Assembly: GCA_003265435.1 (NCBI GenBank)
Contig: NOXC01000001.1
Location: 434,001-498,000, forward strand
Direction of reading: 5' to 3'
Source of the DNA: Cellvibrionaceae bacterium AOL6
GTDB taxonomy: Bacteria; Pseudomonadota; Gammaproteobacteria; Pseudomonadales; Cellvibrionaceae
DNA length: 64,000 nt
In this document: positions 19,011-27,639 of the stretch, one piece after another
Layout: each line of letters starts with the position of its first letter
How positions within the stretch are numbered: the stretch's first letter is position 1
The notes under the pieces: generated by a model
Database searches by the model: none
The model's input: only the letters and a program-made list of their open reading frames with translations
What the model was told of the DNA's origin: nothing
Translations under genes and position numbers: made by a program

Positions 19011-19037
19011 GACGATTCAACATAAGGATTTGTGACG
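19011..19037 (-). promoter_or_regulatory. ECF41-type promoter
   Basis: On the minus strand this reads CGTCACA, 16 bases, then CGTC. That equals the described ECF41 promoter TGTCACA-N16-CGTC except for the first base. It lies 35 bp upstream of the AhpD-like gene's ATG, pointing into the operon that encodes the sigma factor. Confidence 0.8.
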
Positions 19038-19067
19038 AATTAAATGGGGTCAGATCACAATTTTTAA
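19038..19067. repeat. Right terminal inverted repeat and GGGGTCAG element
   Basis: AATTAAATGGGGTCA (19038-19052) mirrors the repeat at 17661-17674. It continues as GATCACAATTTTTAA, resembling the arm of the 63-bp palindrome (GGGGTCAGAT shared). It touches the -35 box of the ECF41 promoter. Confidence 0.6.
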
Positions 19068-19102
19068 GGAAGACTTGCGTTGCAGGTGCTTGTAACGCAC
19101 AT

Positions 19103-19135
19103 AAAAAACCCCCGCCGATTGGCGAGGGTTCTTTT
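19103..19135 (-). terminator. Intrinsic terminator after tRNA-Arg
   Basis: Read on the minus strand, AACCCTCGCC pairs with GGCGGGGGTT around AATC and runs into six Ts, just past the tRNA 3' end. Confidence 0.85.
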
Positions 19136-19138
19136 AAA

Positions 19139-19215
19139 TGGCGCACCCGGAGAGATTCGAACTCCCGACCAAGTGGTTCGAAGCCACCTACTCTATCCAG
19201 CTGAGCTACGGGTGC
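19139..19215 (-). tRNA. tRNA-Arg (anticodon TCG)
   Basis: A 77-nt cloverleaf on the minus strand. The acceptor stem GCACCCG pairs with CGGGTGC, the D-loop is AGCTCAGCTGGATAGAG, the anticodon loop is CTTCGAA (anticodon TCG), and the T-loop is GTTCGAATC. The CCA end is encoded. An intrinsic terminator follows. It reads CGA and possibly other CGN arginine codons. Confidence 0.97.
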
Positions 19216-19525
19216 AAAAAAAGTGCTATCAATAATCTGTAGTGCCGCTCGACACTTTAGCAGCGCTTTGCGCTGCAACCTACTCCCCTCGCTATGCTCG
19301 GGTCCGGCCTGCAATCACAGATTGCAGTCGTTCGGCGGCGCGCGAAGCGATGCTTCGCAAAACGCTTGCCTCACCCAGCTGAGCTACGGGTGCAAATAAG
19401 TGCTATCAAATTTTACAGTGGCAGCCGAGTCTTTAGCAGAGCCCTGCGCCAGAGACACTAAGCCGCGCATAATAGCGAGTGGGCTTTGCTTAGTCTAGAC
19501 GTTGCGGCGAAATTTGCGCTTCCGT
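19216..19525. repeat. Non-coding interval with a degenerate copy of the tRNA 5' end and leader
   Basis: No gene is seen in these 310 bases. At 19375-19393 the first 19 nt of the tRNA are repeated exactly, followed by a leader-like stretch (AAGTGCTATCAA, CTTTAGCAGAGC) resembling the DNA just upstream of the intact tRNA (19216-19270). Between the copies are short inverted repeats (GCGAAGC-GAT-GCTTCGC; paired ATTGCAG/CTGCAAT). It looks like a decayed tandem duplication of tRNA promoter plus 5' end. Confidence 0.65.
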
Positions 19526-20431
19526 TTATCGGCCCAGGAAGGCAAGGGCTTTGGCGGCGGCGGCAGTGCGGTTTTCGACGCCCAGTTTTTTAAAGATTTG
19601 TTCGAGGTGCTTGTTGACCGTTCTTGGGCTGGTGCCCAGAATTTGGCCGATTTCTCGGTTGGTCTTTCCCGCTGCGATCCAGCGCAATACCTCTGCTTCA
19701 CGGCCTGTTAGCGGCAGGGCCGCCTTCAGGCGTGCGGTTTCGTCGGGCTGGGCCGTGTCGATCAGTCGCAGCAACACCTCCTCCGCGGTTTTGTTGCCCA
19801 GTAGTTCGACCTTGAGCGCGTTTTGTGGAGAGTTCAAGGTCAGCGCGCTACCGACATGGGGCAGGCGTTGTAACCAGGCATTCAGCTGTTGTTTCAACGA
19901 GGAGGAAAGCCAAGACGCATCGCCACTGTTTTGCAACAGCTGGTTCACCTGCGGCGTCGTCCAGACGATGTCACCGAGCGGATTGCAGGCGAAGACGTAT
20001 TGGCCCGCGACGTCGAGTGCCGTTTGCACGCTGAGCGTCAAGCGCGCATTGGCCAGATGCACGCGAACACGCGCGACAAGCTCGGCCGTATTGATCGGTT
20101 TGGTAATATAGTCGACACCGCCAGCATTGAAGCCTTTTACGATACTGTCCGAATCGCTCAGGCCCGTCATGAAAATAACCGGAATCGCCTTGAGTTCGGG
20201 ATCGCTCTTCAGCTTTTCACACACTTCAAAGCCATCCATATTCGGCATCATGGCATCGAGTAGAATAATATCGGGCAGCATTTTGCGCGCGATTTTAATG
20301 GCCTGTGGTCCTTCGAGTGCGACGAGTGTGGTCATGCCAGCCTGATCTAGTGTGTCATTCAGCATGGCGATGGTATCGGGTGAGTCGTCGACGACGAGGA
20401 CCATGTCTTCGGACGAATGGTGTGCGTTCAC
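19526..20431 (-). CDS. Response regulator, REC plus LuxR-type HTH
   Basis: The 301-residue protein has a CheY-like receiver (~10-125) with the acidic VVDDSPDT, the phosphorylated Asp59 in IILLDAMMP, and the Lys in YITKP. A middle region of ~100 residues follows, then a LuxR-type helix-turn-helix (~238-298: LTGREAEVLRWIAAGKTNREIGQ). It overlaps the hybrid kinase gene by four bases, so the two are translationally coupled and form one two-component system. The likely targets are the divergent amide-transport operon and related genes. The domain call is firm; the target is inferred from position. Confidence 0.92.
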   Translation of the reverse strand: MNAHHSSEDMVLVVDDSPDTIAMLNDTLDQAGMTTLVALEGPQAIKIARKMLPDIILLDAMMPNMDGFEVCEKLKSDPELKAIPVIFMTGLSDSDSIVKGFNAGGVDYITKPINTAELVARVRVHLANARLTLSVQTALDVAGQYVFACNPLGDIVWTTPQVNQLLQNSGDASWLSSSLKQQLNAWLQRLPHVGSALTLNSPQNALKVELLGNKTAEEVLLRLIDTAQPDETARLKAALPLTGREAEVLRWIAAGKTNREIGQILGTSPRTVNKHLEQIFKKLGVENRTAAAAKALAFLGR

Positions 20432-23400
20432 GGTGTATTCCCCTCGGCGTTTTGGCCTTTTAGGAAGAGCAGTATTTTGTCCAGCTCGACATTGGTCAGC
20501 AGGGTTTGTATGTGTTCTATAAAAGCGGGGCTTGCGTAGCCTTGGGTAAGCATTTCACCGAGGCGTTTTTTGAGCTCCGACAGGTGCCCGATTTCGGCGA
20601 GGTAGATCAATTCTTCAATATGATTTTGATGGGGTAATTCGGATAACGCCGGTGTTGGAGACGTTTGCGCAGGTACGACATTTAGGGTTTGATAGGCAGC
20701 GCTGAGGTCATAAATCCATTCGAGTTGCAGGCAGCCACCTATTTTATCTAGCAATGCGCCCAATTTGACCGGTTTGACGAGGTAGTCATCGTAGTACTGG
20801 CTCCCTTCGGTAGGCTTGAGCCCGTCGATCAAATCTTTTTTCGGACTGGCCAGCGCGGACACCATAATGATGGGCTTGTCGCAACCTTGTTTTCGTAGGG
20901 TTTCCGCGAGTTGTTTGCCGTCCATTTGAGGCATGGAAATATCCAGCAGAAACAAATCGGGATAAAAATCCTGACACGACGCGAGGCAATCCTCGGCGCT
21001 GGGGGCTTCGAGCACAAAAAAGCCGAGCGGGGAAAGCAAGTCGCTGATTAGTCCACGATGAAAGGCTTCATCGTCCACCACCATGAGCGTTTTCTTCTCG
21101 CCTTTGTAGCCATAGATCGGCCTGTCTTTATTGGCCGGCTCTGCTTCCTGTACCGACACACGCGCTAACATCATTTTAACGGTGAAGGTCACACCGCCAC
21201 CTGGATTATTTTTGACTTCGATATCGCCACCGAGAATTTCAGTCAAAAGGCGAGTGATGGTAAGTCCCAGGCCTGTACCCAGCATTTGCGGTACACCGGG
21301 TCTTCGCACGCGCTCGAAAGGCAAGAAAATACGCTCTAGGTCTTCTTCGGGAATACCAATCCCCGAATCGCGTATTACAAATTCAGCGACGTGATTGCGA
21401 TAGCGTATGCTGAAGTCCACTGTACCCGCCTGGGTGAACTTGATGGCATTACTCAAAAGATTAATCAGTATTTGACGCAGTCTTTTCTCGTCTGTCTGGA
21501 CGAGGTCGGGCAAAGGGGACAGGCAGGTATAGTTAAATTGCAGGCCTTTATTTTCAGCCTGCAGGCGGAACATGTATTCGATCTGATTCAATAAATCCTT
21601 GATGCGCACACGATCCTGGTGAATATCCAAGCGTCCCGCTTCGATTTTTGATATATCGAGAAGCCCTTCAATCAAATCGGCCAAGTGTTCGCCACTGCGT
21701 CGAATAACAGACAATTTATGGCGTTTACTCTCGGGTAGACTCATGTCGTATTCAAGGAGTTGGGCATAGCCGAGTAAGGAATTTAAAGGGGTACGCAGTT
21801 CGTGGCTGATGCCAGTCAGATAGCGGCTCTTCGCGTTGTTCGCGGCTTCGGCCCGATCTTTGGCTTCCTGCAGTTTCTTATCCGTCACTTTGTGAGCTTC
21901 AATTTCTTCCATGAACAGAGTGTTCTGTCGCAAGGACTCTTCCTGAGCCACGACCTTACTTTCATGCGCTAGCACAAACAGCCAAACGATGACGCCCGCA
22001 ATAATAAGAATCACAAAGAAGACTTTCCACAAGGTGCCCGCCAGCAATAGATCAATATCGTGGTAGCCTGTTGCGGCACTCACATAAACGAGCGCCAGAG
22101 TCACGCCGGTGACGAGCGAGACCAGTGTGAGCAGCACCGTGAATTTTATCAGGCGTGAATTCAGTTGCTGGATGTAGCGTTTTGGCAGCAGATAGGCACT
22201 GTATTCAAGCAGATGATCGGACAAGGTCTTTTCATTTTTGCAGACGTCGTTGCAGCGCGAATCCAGCGAGCAACACAAGGAACAGATTGCACCCTCGTAC
22301 GCAGGGCACCAGGCCATGTCCTCGCCTTCATATTCATTTTGACAGATGCAACAGGTGCTCGCGCTGTGCGGTGCGACTTTGAGTTCGTCGCTTTGAATGG
22401 TGGCAGCGCTTCGGGCTGTGTAGAATCGGCTTTTCGTTAACAGCGCGATTACTGGGGCCATAAACACGGCGAGGCCCAGCGTGATGTAGTGTGCGAGCGC
22501 CTTGGCGGCGTCTCCCAGCACACCAATGTAACAGAGTATGCCTGTCGCGCTCGCGATAACCATTGAGCCCACCCCGACGGGGTTGATGTCGTGCAGGTAA
22601 GCGCGTCGAAATTCGATATGGCGGGGACTGAGTCCAAGAGGCTTGTTGATAATCAGGTCTGCCACCAGCGCACCCAGCCAGGCCACGGCGACAATACCGT
22701 AAATACGCAAGGTGTTTTCGAAGGCTTGATACACGCCAATTTCCATCAGCAATAACGCGATCAGAACATTGAAGATCAACCACACAACTCGTCCGGGGTG
22801 GCTGTGTGTCAGCCTCGAAAAGAAATTGGACCAGGCGATGGAGCCTGCATAGGCGTTGGTCACGTTAATTTTCAGTTGGGAGACAATCACAAATATCCCT
22901 GCGATTGCGAGCGCTGCTTGGGGGTTGTTGACGAGCAAGCCAAACGCCAGTGTGTACATGCGTGCCGGGTCTGCTGCCTGCGTGGCTGCGATGCCGTAAC
23001 TGAGCGCGACATAGGCGAGCAGCGAACCCGCAAAAATCTTCAGCGCCCCAACGACGATCCAGCCGGGTCCGCCGCTTAACATTGCGCACCACCATGCTTT
23101 TCTGTTTTCTTTCGTTTTGGGTGGAAGAAAGCGCAGGAAGTCGACCTGTTCGCCGATTTGGGCGATCAGCGAAAATAGCACCGCAGAAGCAGCACCAAAA
23201 TAGATCAAGCTCACCTGGTTTGGGTTGGCATTGTAAAGGCCGGGAAAGCTCGTCCAGTCTTTGACGAGTTGCCATTCATGCGTCAACAACCATATAAATG
23301 GGGCAAGTTGTAACACCACCCATAAGGGTTGCGTCCACAGCTGAAAGCGGCTGATCAGCGTGATGCCGAGCGTCACAATCGGAATCACGATCAGCGCACA

Positions 23401-23901
23401 AATCACGTAACCCACGGCGAGAGGCAAGCCGAACATCAGCTCCAGTATGGTCGCCATGATGGCCGCCTCAAGGGCGAAAAAAATGAAGGTGAAAGAAGCG
23501 TAAATCAGAGAGGTCAGCGTTGAGCCAATGTAACCGAAGCCCGCGCCACGCGTGAGCAAGTCGATGTCGACCCCGTATTTCGCGGCGTAGTAACAAATTG
23601 GAATGCCGGTCAGAAATATGATCGTGCTGACCATGACAATCGCTAGAGCGGCATTGTCGAAGCCAAAACTCAAGGTCAGCGCGCCACCGATCGCCTCGAG
23701 AACGAGGAAGGAGATGGCGCCAAGGGCGGTATTGGCAACGCGGAACAAGGACCAACGCCGAGCGCGCTTGGCGGTAAACCGCAAGGCGTAGTCTTCAAGC
23801 GTCTGGTTATTTACCCACTGGTTGTAATTCCGCCTTACGCGAAAGATTTTCTGAGTCGCATTCATCACAGTACCAAATGCGATGTCCTGATCCTTAGCCA
23901 A
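20428..23901 (-). CDS. Permease-fused hybrid histidine kinase (NCS1 transporter-HK-REC)
   Basis: The 1157-residue membrane protein begins with a full NCS1/CodB-like purine-cytosine permease domain (~50-490, about 12 helices). A cysteine-rich segment (~517-554, nine Cys) comes next, then two more helices (~585-645), a coiled coil, HisKA with His700 in GISHELRTPLNS, HATPase (DSGIGIP, GTGLGL), a receiver with Asp987 (LFLLDISMP), and a C-terminal helical tail. A permease domain used as sensor has a precedent in CbrA (SLC5-type). It is divergent from an amide/urea ABC operon, suggesting it senses an amide, urea or a purine-derived nitrogen source. The listed start is TTG; an ATG at 23865 is an alternative, and neither has a clear ribosome site. 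Confidence 0.9.
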   Translation of the reverse strand: MAKDQDIAFGTVMNATQKIFRVRRNYNQWVNNQTLEDYALRFTAKRARRWSLFRVANTALGAISFLVLEAIGGALTLSFGFDNAALAIVMVSTIIFLTGIPICYYAAKYGVDIDLLTRGAGFGYIGSTLTSLIYASFTFIFFALEAAIMATILELMFGLPLAVGYVICALIVIPIVTLGITLISRFQLWTQPLWVVLQLAPFIWLLTHEWQLVKDWTSFPGLYNANPNQVSLIYFGAASAVLFSLIAQIGEQVDFLRFLPPKTKENRKAWWCAMLSGGPGWIVVGALKIFAGSLLAYVALSYGIAATQAADPARMYTLAFGLLVNNPQAALAIAGIFVIVSQLKINVTNAYAGSIAWSNFFSRLTHSHPGRVVWLIFNVLIALLLMEIGVYQAFENTLRIYGIVAVAWLGALVADLIINKPLGLSPRHIEFRRAYLHDINPVGVGSMVIASATGILCYIGVLGDAAKALAHYITLGLAVFMAPVIALLTKSRFYTARSAATIQSDELKVAPHSASTCCICQNEYEGEDMAWCPAYEGAICSLCCSLDSRCNDVCKNEKTLSDHLLEYSAYLLPKRYIQQLNSRLIKFTVLLTLVSLVTGVTLALVYVSAATGYHDIDLLLAGTLWKVFFVILIIAGVIVWLFVLAHESKVVAQEESLRQNTLFMEEIEAHKVTDKKLQEAKDRAEAANNAKSRYLTGISHELRTPLNSLLGYAQLLEYDMSLPESKRHKLSVIRRSGEHLADLIEGLLDISKIEAGRLDIHQDRVRIKDLLNQIEYMFRLQAENKGLQFNYTCLSPLPDLVQTDEKRLRQILINLLSNAIKFTQAGTVDFSIRYRNHVAEFVIRDSGIGIPEEDLERIFLPFERVRRPGVPQMLGTGLGLTITRLLTEILGGDIEVKNNPGGGVTFTVKMMLARVSVQEAEPANKDRPIYGYKGEKKTLMVVDDEAFHRGLISDLLSPLGFFVLEAPSAEDCLASCQDFYPDLFLLDISMPQMDGKQLAETLRKQGCDKPIIMVSALASPKKDLIDGLKPTEGSQYYDDYLVKPVKLGALLDKIGGCLQLEWIYDLSAAYQTLNVVPAQTSPTPALSELPHQNHIEELIYLAEIGHLSELKKRLGEMLTQGYASPAFIEHIQTLLTNVELDKILLFLKGQNAEGNTP

Positions 23902-24202
23902 CGCACCAATTTAGTTCGCTTCCATTAGAGCTCGATGGCGGTGCACCAAAGTGGAGCTTTCATTTGCTGACGCCGATAGGGAAGATGAAAGCTTCCGAGT
24001 GTCGTCCAAGTCAGTTCCGAATCTAGGTGCGAATTACATACCAATGCCGTCGTGTTTCAGAACCTAACCGAATTAACAGCCCTCGCCTATGCGTCATTTG
24101 ACGTATATGGCTGCGTAGGTTGCCGCATTCATTTCCGCGCCACGCAATTTCATACTGCTTCCATCCCGATGAATTCTTTGTCGACCCAAAAGAGGAAGCA
24201 CT
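23902..24202. promoter_or_regulatory. Divergent promoter region, kinase/amide operon, with NtrC-like box
   Basis: This 301-bp gap separates the kinase from the amide transporter operon. At 23942-23957 is TGCACCAAAGTGGAGC, an NtrC-like palindrome (GCACCA-N3-TGGTGC with one mismatch). It shares GCACCAAAGTGG exactly with the box upstream of urtA at 52261. A CGTCA-TT-TGACG inverted repeat is at 24092-24103. I found no sigma-54 promoter with correct GG-N10-GC geometry next to the gene, and the one candidate (TGGCTGCGTAGGTTGC) is one base too long. Confidence 0.6.
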
Positions 24203-25468
24203 ATGCAAACGTCTACACATTCACATCGTACTGAGCGGCGCTCGCGGGGGGGCTTATTGCACAAGCTCTCCCTAGCGAGTGCCTCCGCCCTGCTATTTTC
24301 GAGCGTGAGCTTCGCTGCGCCGGCAACCGAAGAAGTTAACACTACCGGTCTTGCGGTGACGGATGACACCGTCAAGGTGGGGATTCTTCATTCGACCACA
24401 GGCACCATGGCGATCAGTGAGACAGGTTCCGTACAGGCTGAAAAACTCGCTATTGCGCAAATCAATGCAATGGGGGGTGTATTGGGACGCAAAATTGAGT
24501 ACATCCAGGAAGACGGCGCCAGCGACTGGCCTACTTTCGCGGAGAAATCGCGCAAGCTTTTGGTGAACGATAAAGTGGCGGCCGTATTTGGTTGCTGGAC
24601 ATCCGCTTCCCGTAAAGCCGTATTGCCCGTTTTTGAACAATATAACGGCATGCTCTACTACCCCACTTTTTATGAAGGGCTGGAGCAATCACCTAACGTC
24701 ATTTACACCGGTCAAGAAGCTACACAGCAGATTCTCTCTGGTATTGATTGGGTGGTAAAAGAGAAAGGTGCGAAGAGCTTCTTCCTGCTTGGCTCCGACT
24801 ACATCTGGCCTCGTACATCCAACAAAATCGCGCGTAAGCACATTGAAAAATTGGGCTTGAAAGTGGTGGGTGAAGAATACTACCCACTCGGTCACACGCA
24901 GTTCAACTCAGTGATTAACAAAATCAAACTGAAAAAGCCTGACGTGATTTATGCAATTGTCGTCGGCGGATCGAACGTGGCGTTCTACAAGCAGCTTAAA
25001 GCCGCGGGCATCGACATGACCAAAGAGAAGCCCGTTCTGCTGACGATCTCCGTTACCGAAGATGAAATTCTCGGCATCGGCGGCGACAACATTGACGGTG
25101 CCTACGCCGCGATGAAGTACTTCCAGAGCCTCGATAATCCAAACAACAAAGAATTTGTTGCCGCGTTTAAAGAAATGTGGGGCGATGACATCGTCATTGG
25201 CGACGTGACGCAAGCGGCCTACCTTGGCCCATGGCTTTGGAAAGCCGCTGTTGAAAAAGCCGGTTCTTTCGATATTGACAAAATCAAGGCGGCCTCACCT
25301 GGCATCGAACTGACGACCGCTCCGGAAGGCTATGTCCGCATCCATGAAAATCATCACCTCTGGTCAAAAACCCGAATTGGTCATGCGCAAAAAGATGGTC
25401 AATACGAAGTGGTTTACGAAACAGAAGAGCTGATGGAACCCGATCCGTTCCCAGAAGGATATCAATAA
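24203..25468 (+). CDS. Amide/urea-type ABC transporter substrate-binding protein (UrtA/FmdD-like)
   Basis: The 421-residue periplasmic protein has a long basic signal peptide ending near SFA-AP. A type-I periplasmic binding fold (branched-chain amino acid/UrtA family) follows. Family segments such as VGILHSTTGTMAISE, SDWPTFAEK and FGCWTSASRKAVLP closely match the urtA product encoded at 52518. It heads an operon ending in formamidase and FmdB, so short amides such as formamide are the likely ligand, as for FmdD of Methylophilus. A strong hairpin follows the gene. Urea is the alternative ligand. Confidence 0.88.
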   Translation: MQTSTHSHRTERRSRGGLLHKLSLASASALLFSSVSFAAPATEEVNTTGLAVTDDTVKVGILHSTTGTMAISETGSVQAEKLAIAQINAMGGVLGRKIEYIQEDGASDWPTFAEKSRKLLVNDKVAAVFGCWTSASRKAVLPVFEQYNGMLYYPTFYEGLEQSPNVIYTGQEATQQILSGIDWVVKEKGAKSFFLLGSDYIWPRTSNKIARKHIEKLGLKVVGEEYYPLGHTQFNSVINKIKLKKPDVIYAIVVGGSNVAFYKQLKAAGIDMTKEKPVLLTISVTEDEILGIGGDNIDGAYAAMKYFQSLDNPNNKEFVAAFKEMWGDDIVIGDVTQAAYLGPWLWKAAVEKAGSFDIDKIKAASPGIELTTAPEGYVRIHENHHLWSKTRIGHAQKDGQYEVVYETEELMEPDPFPEGYQ

Positions 25469-25477
25469 GCACTGACT

Positions 25478-25503
25478 GAGGAACCTGCTTCTGCAGGTTC
25501 CTC
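25478..25503 (+). terminator. 11-bp hairpin between binding-protein and permease genes
   Basis: GAGGAACCTGC pairs perfectly with GCAGGTTCCTC around TTCT, ten bases after the stop. No T-run follows. It probably stabilises the binding-protein mRNA or partly stops transcription, so the binding protein is made in excess. Confidence 0.7.
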
Positions 25504-25553
25504 ATCTGCGTCGAATTCAGTTCTATCACGCTATTTACTTTAAGGAGCGGCTC

Positions 25554-26480
25554 ATGTTCGCTGACTACACGACTACAGAGCTCTTATCGATCTTTGCCAT
25601 GCAAGGTTTTGCTGGCTTGATCCTGTTTTCAGTTTTCGTACTGATGGCGCTCGGTCTGGCAATTATTTTTGGCCAGATGGGGGTTATCAATATGGCTCAC
25701 GGAGAATTTATGATTCTCGGAGCCTACATCACCTATATAACCTCTAACCTCTTTTCCGAATACATGCCGGGTTTATTCAGCATGTATTTTTTCATTGCAA
25801 TGATCATTGCATTCTTCGCGACGGCCGCTCTAGGTGCCTTGGTCGAGTGGAGTCTGATACGGCACCTGTACAAACGCCCACTTGATACGCTTTTGGCTAC
25901 CTGGGGCTTGAGCCTCATTCTGCAGCAAATTTATCGAACCGTGTTTGGCGCGCGCGAGGTGGGTGTCACCCTGCCTGATTGGTTGATGGGCTCGATTCCC
26001 CTCACCGACATGATCGATATTCCTATAAACGGTTTATTCGTGATGGGCCTGACGGTGTTGATTTCGGTCTCCATTTACCTGCTGATGTTCCGGTCGCGCT
26101 GGGGCTCCCAAGTGCGTGCGGTCGTACAAAACCGACCCATGGCCAGTGCGGTTGGGATTAATACGGAAAAAACAGACCGTGTGACCTTCGCGCTCGGCTG
26201 CGGTATCGCGGGTGTGGCGGGCAGTGCCTTTACGATGGTCGGTTCGACCGGTCCGACGGCGGGTCAACTTTATATTGTGGATACTTTCCTCGTTGTGGTG
26301 TTTGGTGGCGCGCAGAGCCTGCTGGGAACCATTGCGTCTGCTTTCACGATTTCCCAATCTCAATCCACGATGGAATTTTTCTTGAGTGGTTCGATGGCCA
26401 AGGTACTGACCCTGCTGTTTGTTGTCGGCATTTTGATGATCCGACCTCAAGGTCTGTTCGCCATGAAGATTCGTCGATAA
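25554..26480 (+). CDS. Amide/urea ABC permease, UrtB/LivH type
   Basis: The 308-residue inner-membrane permease of the branched-chain/urea family has the typical segment IIFGQMGVINMAHGEFMILGAY near the start (quoted in part: VINMAHGEF). It also has VFGGAQSLLGT, and ends with RPQGLFAMKIRR. It is about 230 residues shorter than the second UrtB-like protein at 53972, because it lacks the N-terminal HEAT-like extension. It should pair with the following permease gene to form the channel of the amide importer (FmdE-like). Confidence 0.92.
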   Translation: MFADYTTTELLSIFAMQGFAGLILFSVFVLMALGLAIIFGQMGVINMAHGEFMILGAYITYITSNLFSEYMPGLFSMYFFIAMIIAFFATAALGALVEWSLIRHLYKRPLDTLLATWGLSLILQQIYRTVFGAREVGVTLPDWLMGSIPLTDMIDIPINGLFVMGLTVLISVSIYLLMFRSRWGSQVRAVVQNRPMASAVGINTEKTDRVTFALGCGIAGVAGSAFTMVGSTGPTAGQLYIVDTFLVVVFGGAQSLLGTIASAFTISQSQSTMEFFLSGSMAKVLTLLFVVGILMIRPQGLFAMKIRR

Positions 26481-26490
26481 GGAGTGGAGC

Positions 26491-27639
26491 GTGAATAAAT
26501 TTAGTCTCGGAAATATTTTACCCCGCCAGGACGCGATGTATTTCGCGGTACTGGCCGTCCTGATCGTGATTGTGCTACCGCTCTCGCTGGATATTTTTCG
26601 GCTGAATCTCGTCGGAAAATACCTGACCTATGCCTTTGTTGCGGTAGGCCTGGTGCTCTGCTGGGGTTACGGCGGCATTCTCAGTCTTGGTCAGGGTATT
26701 TTCTTTGGTCTCGGTGGTTATTGTATGGCGATGTTTCTGAAGCTTGAAGCGTCGGACCCAGAGAGCACTAAGATTCAGTCTACACCCGGTATTCCGGATT
26801 TTATGGACTGGAATCAGTTGACGTCGCTGCCGTGGTTCTGGGAGCCGTTCAATAGCTTTCCTTTTGCGATCCTCGCCGTACTGGTAGTGCCCACGATATT
26901 CGCTTACATCATTGGTGTCGCGATGTTCAAACGCCGTGTGGGTGGGGTGTATTTCGCCATCATCACGCAGGCCATTGCGTCCATTTTGACCATCCTGATT
27001 ATTGGTCAACAGGGCTACACCGGTGGTGTCAACGGCATTACAGATTTGCGCACCCTATTGGGCTGGGACATTCGCACCGATTCCGCAAAATACATCCTGT
27101 ATTTCGTCAATGCCGCACTGTTATTCGCTTGCCTGTTCGTTGCGCAGTACGTTCGAAAAAGTAAGTTGGGGCGCATTCTGCTCGCGATGCGAGAGCGTGA
27201 AGACCGAGTGCGCTTTTCGGGTTACGACGTCTCCAACTTTAAGATTTTTGTTTTCTGTATCGGCGCGACATTTTCAGCCATCGGTGGAGCGATGTTCACC
27301 TTGCAGGTGGGTTTCATGTCGCCATCGTTCGTCGGCATCGTGCCGTCGATTGAAATGGTGATCTTCTGCGCGGTGGGCGGACGCATGTCCATCATTGGAG
27401 CGGTGTATGGCACGCTGATTGTGAACTGGGCGCGTACCACCTTCTCCGAATCCTTTCCGGAGCTCTGGCTGTTTGCGATGGGCGCCTTGTTTATCGCTGT
27501 GGTCATGGTGCTGCCGAACGGCTTAGCGGGCCTGTATAAAAATTACGTTGAACCTCGCCTCGTGCTGCTGGGTGGAAAGCTGAAACAGCAGTGGGCATCC
27601 CGAACGACTCCGGTCAGTGTCTCAGGAGGACAGGAATGA
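26491..27639 (+). CDS. Amide/urea ABC permease, UrtC/LivM type
   Basis: The 382-residue inner-membrane permease starts ten bases after the preceding stop. It has LivM-type marks: CWGYGGILSLGQGIFFGLGGY (seen as GILSLGQGIFF), a GQQGYTGGVNGITD loop, the cytoplasmic coupling region AMREREDRVRFSGYDV, and FCAVGGRMSIIGAVYG. Its TGA overlaps the ATG of the ATPase gene (ATGA), indicating translational coupling. It is the second transmembrane subunit of the amide importer (FmdF-like). Confidence 0.92.
   Translation: MNKFSLGNILPRQDAMYFAVLAVLIVIVLPLSLDIFRLNLVGKYLTYAFVAVGLVLCWGYGGILSLGQGIFFGLGGYCMAMFLKLEASDPESTKIQSTPGIPDFMDWNQLTSLPWFWEPFNSFPFAILAVLVVPTIFAYIIGVAMFKRRVGGVYFAIITQAIASILTILIIGQQGYTGGVNGITDLRTLLGWDIRTDSAKYILYFVNAALLFACLFVAQYVRKSKLGRILLAMREREDRVRFSGYDVSNFKIFVFCIGATFSAIGGAMFTLQVGFMSPSFVGIVPSIEMVIFCAVGGRMSIIGAVYGTLIVNWARTTFSESFPELWLFAMGALFIAVVMVLPNGLAGLYKNYVEPRLVLLGGKLKQQWASRTTPVSVSGGQE

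Noticed and set aside
24110-24125. Possible sigma-54 promoter TGGCTGCGTAGGTTGC upstream of the amide operon
   Set aside because: GG and GC are 11 bases apart; sigma-54 spacing is almost invariably 10.
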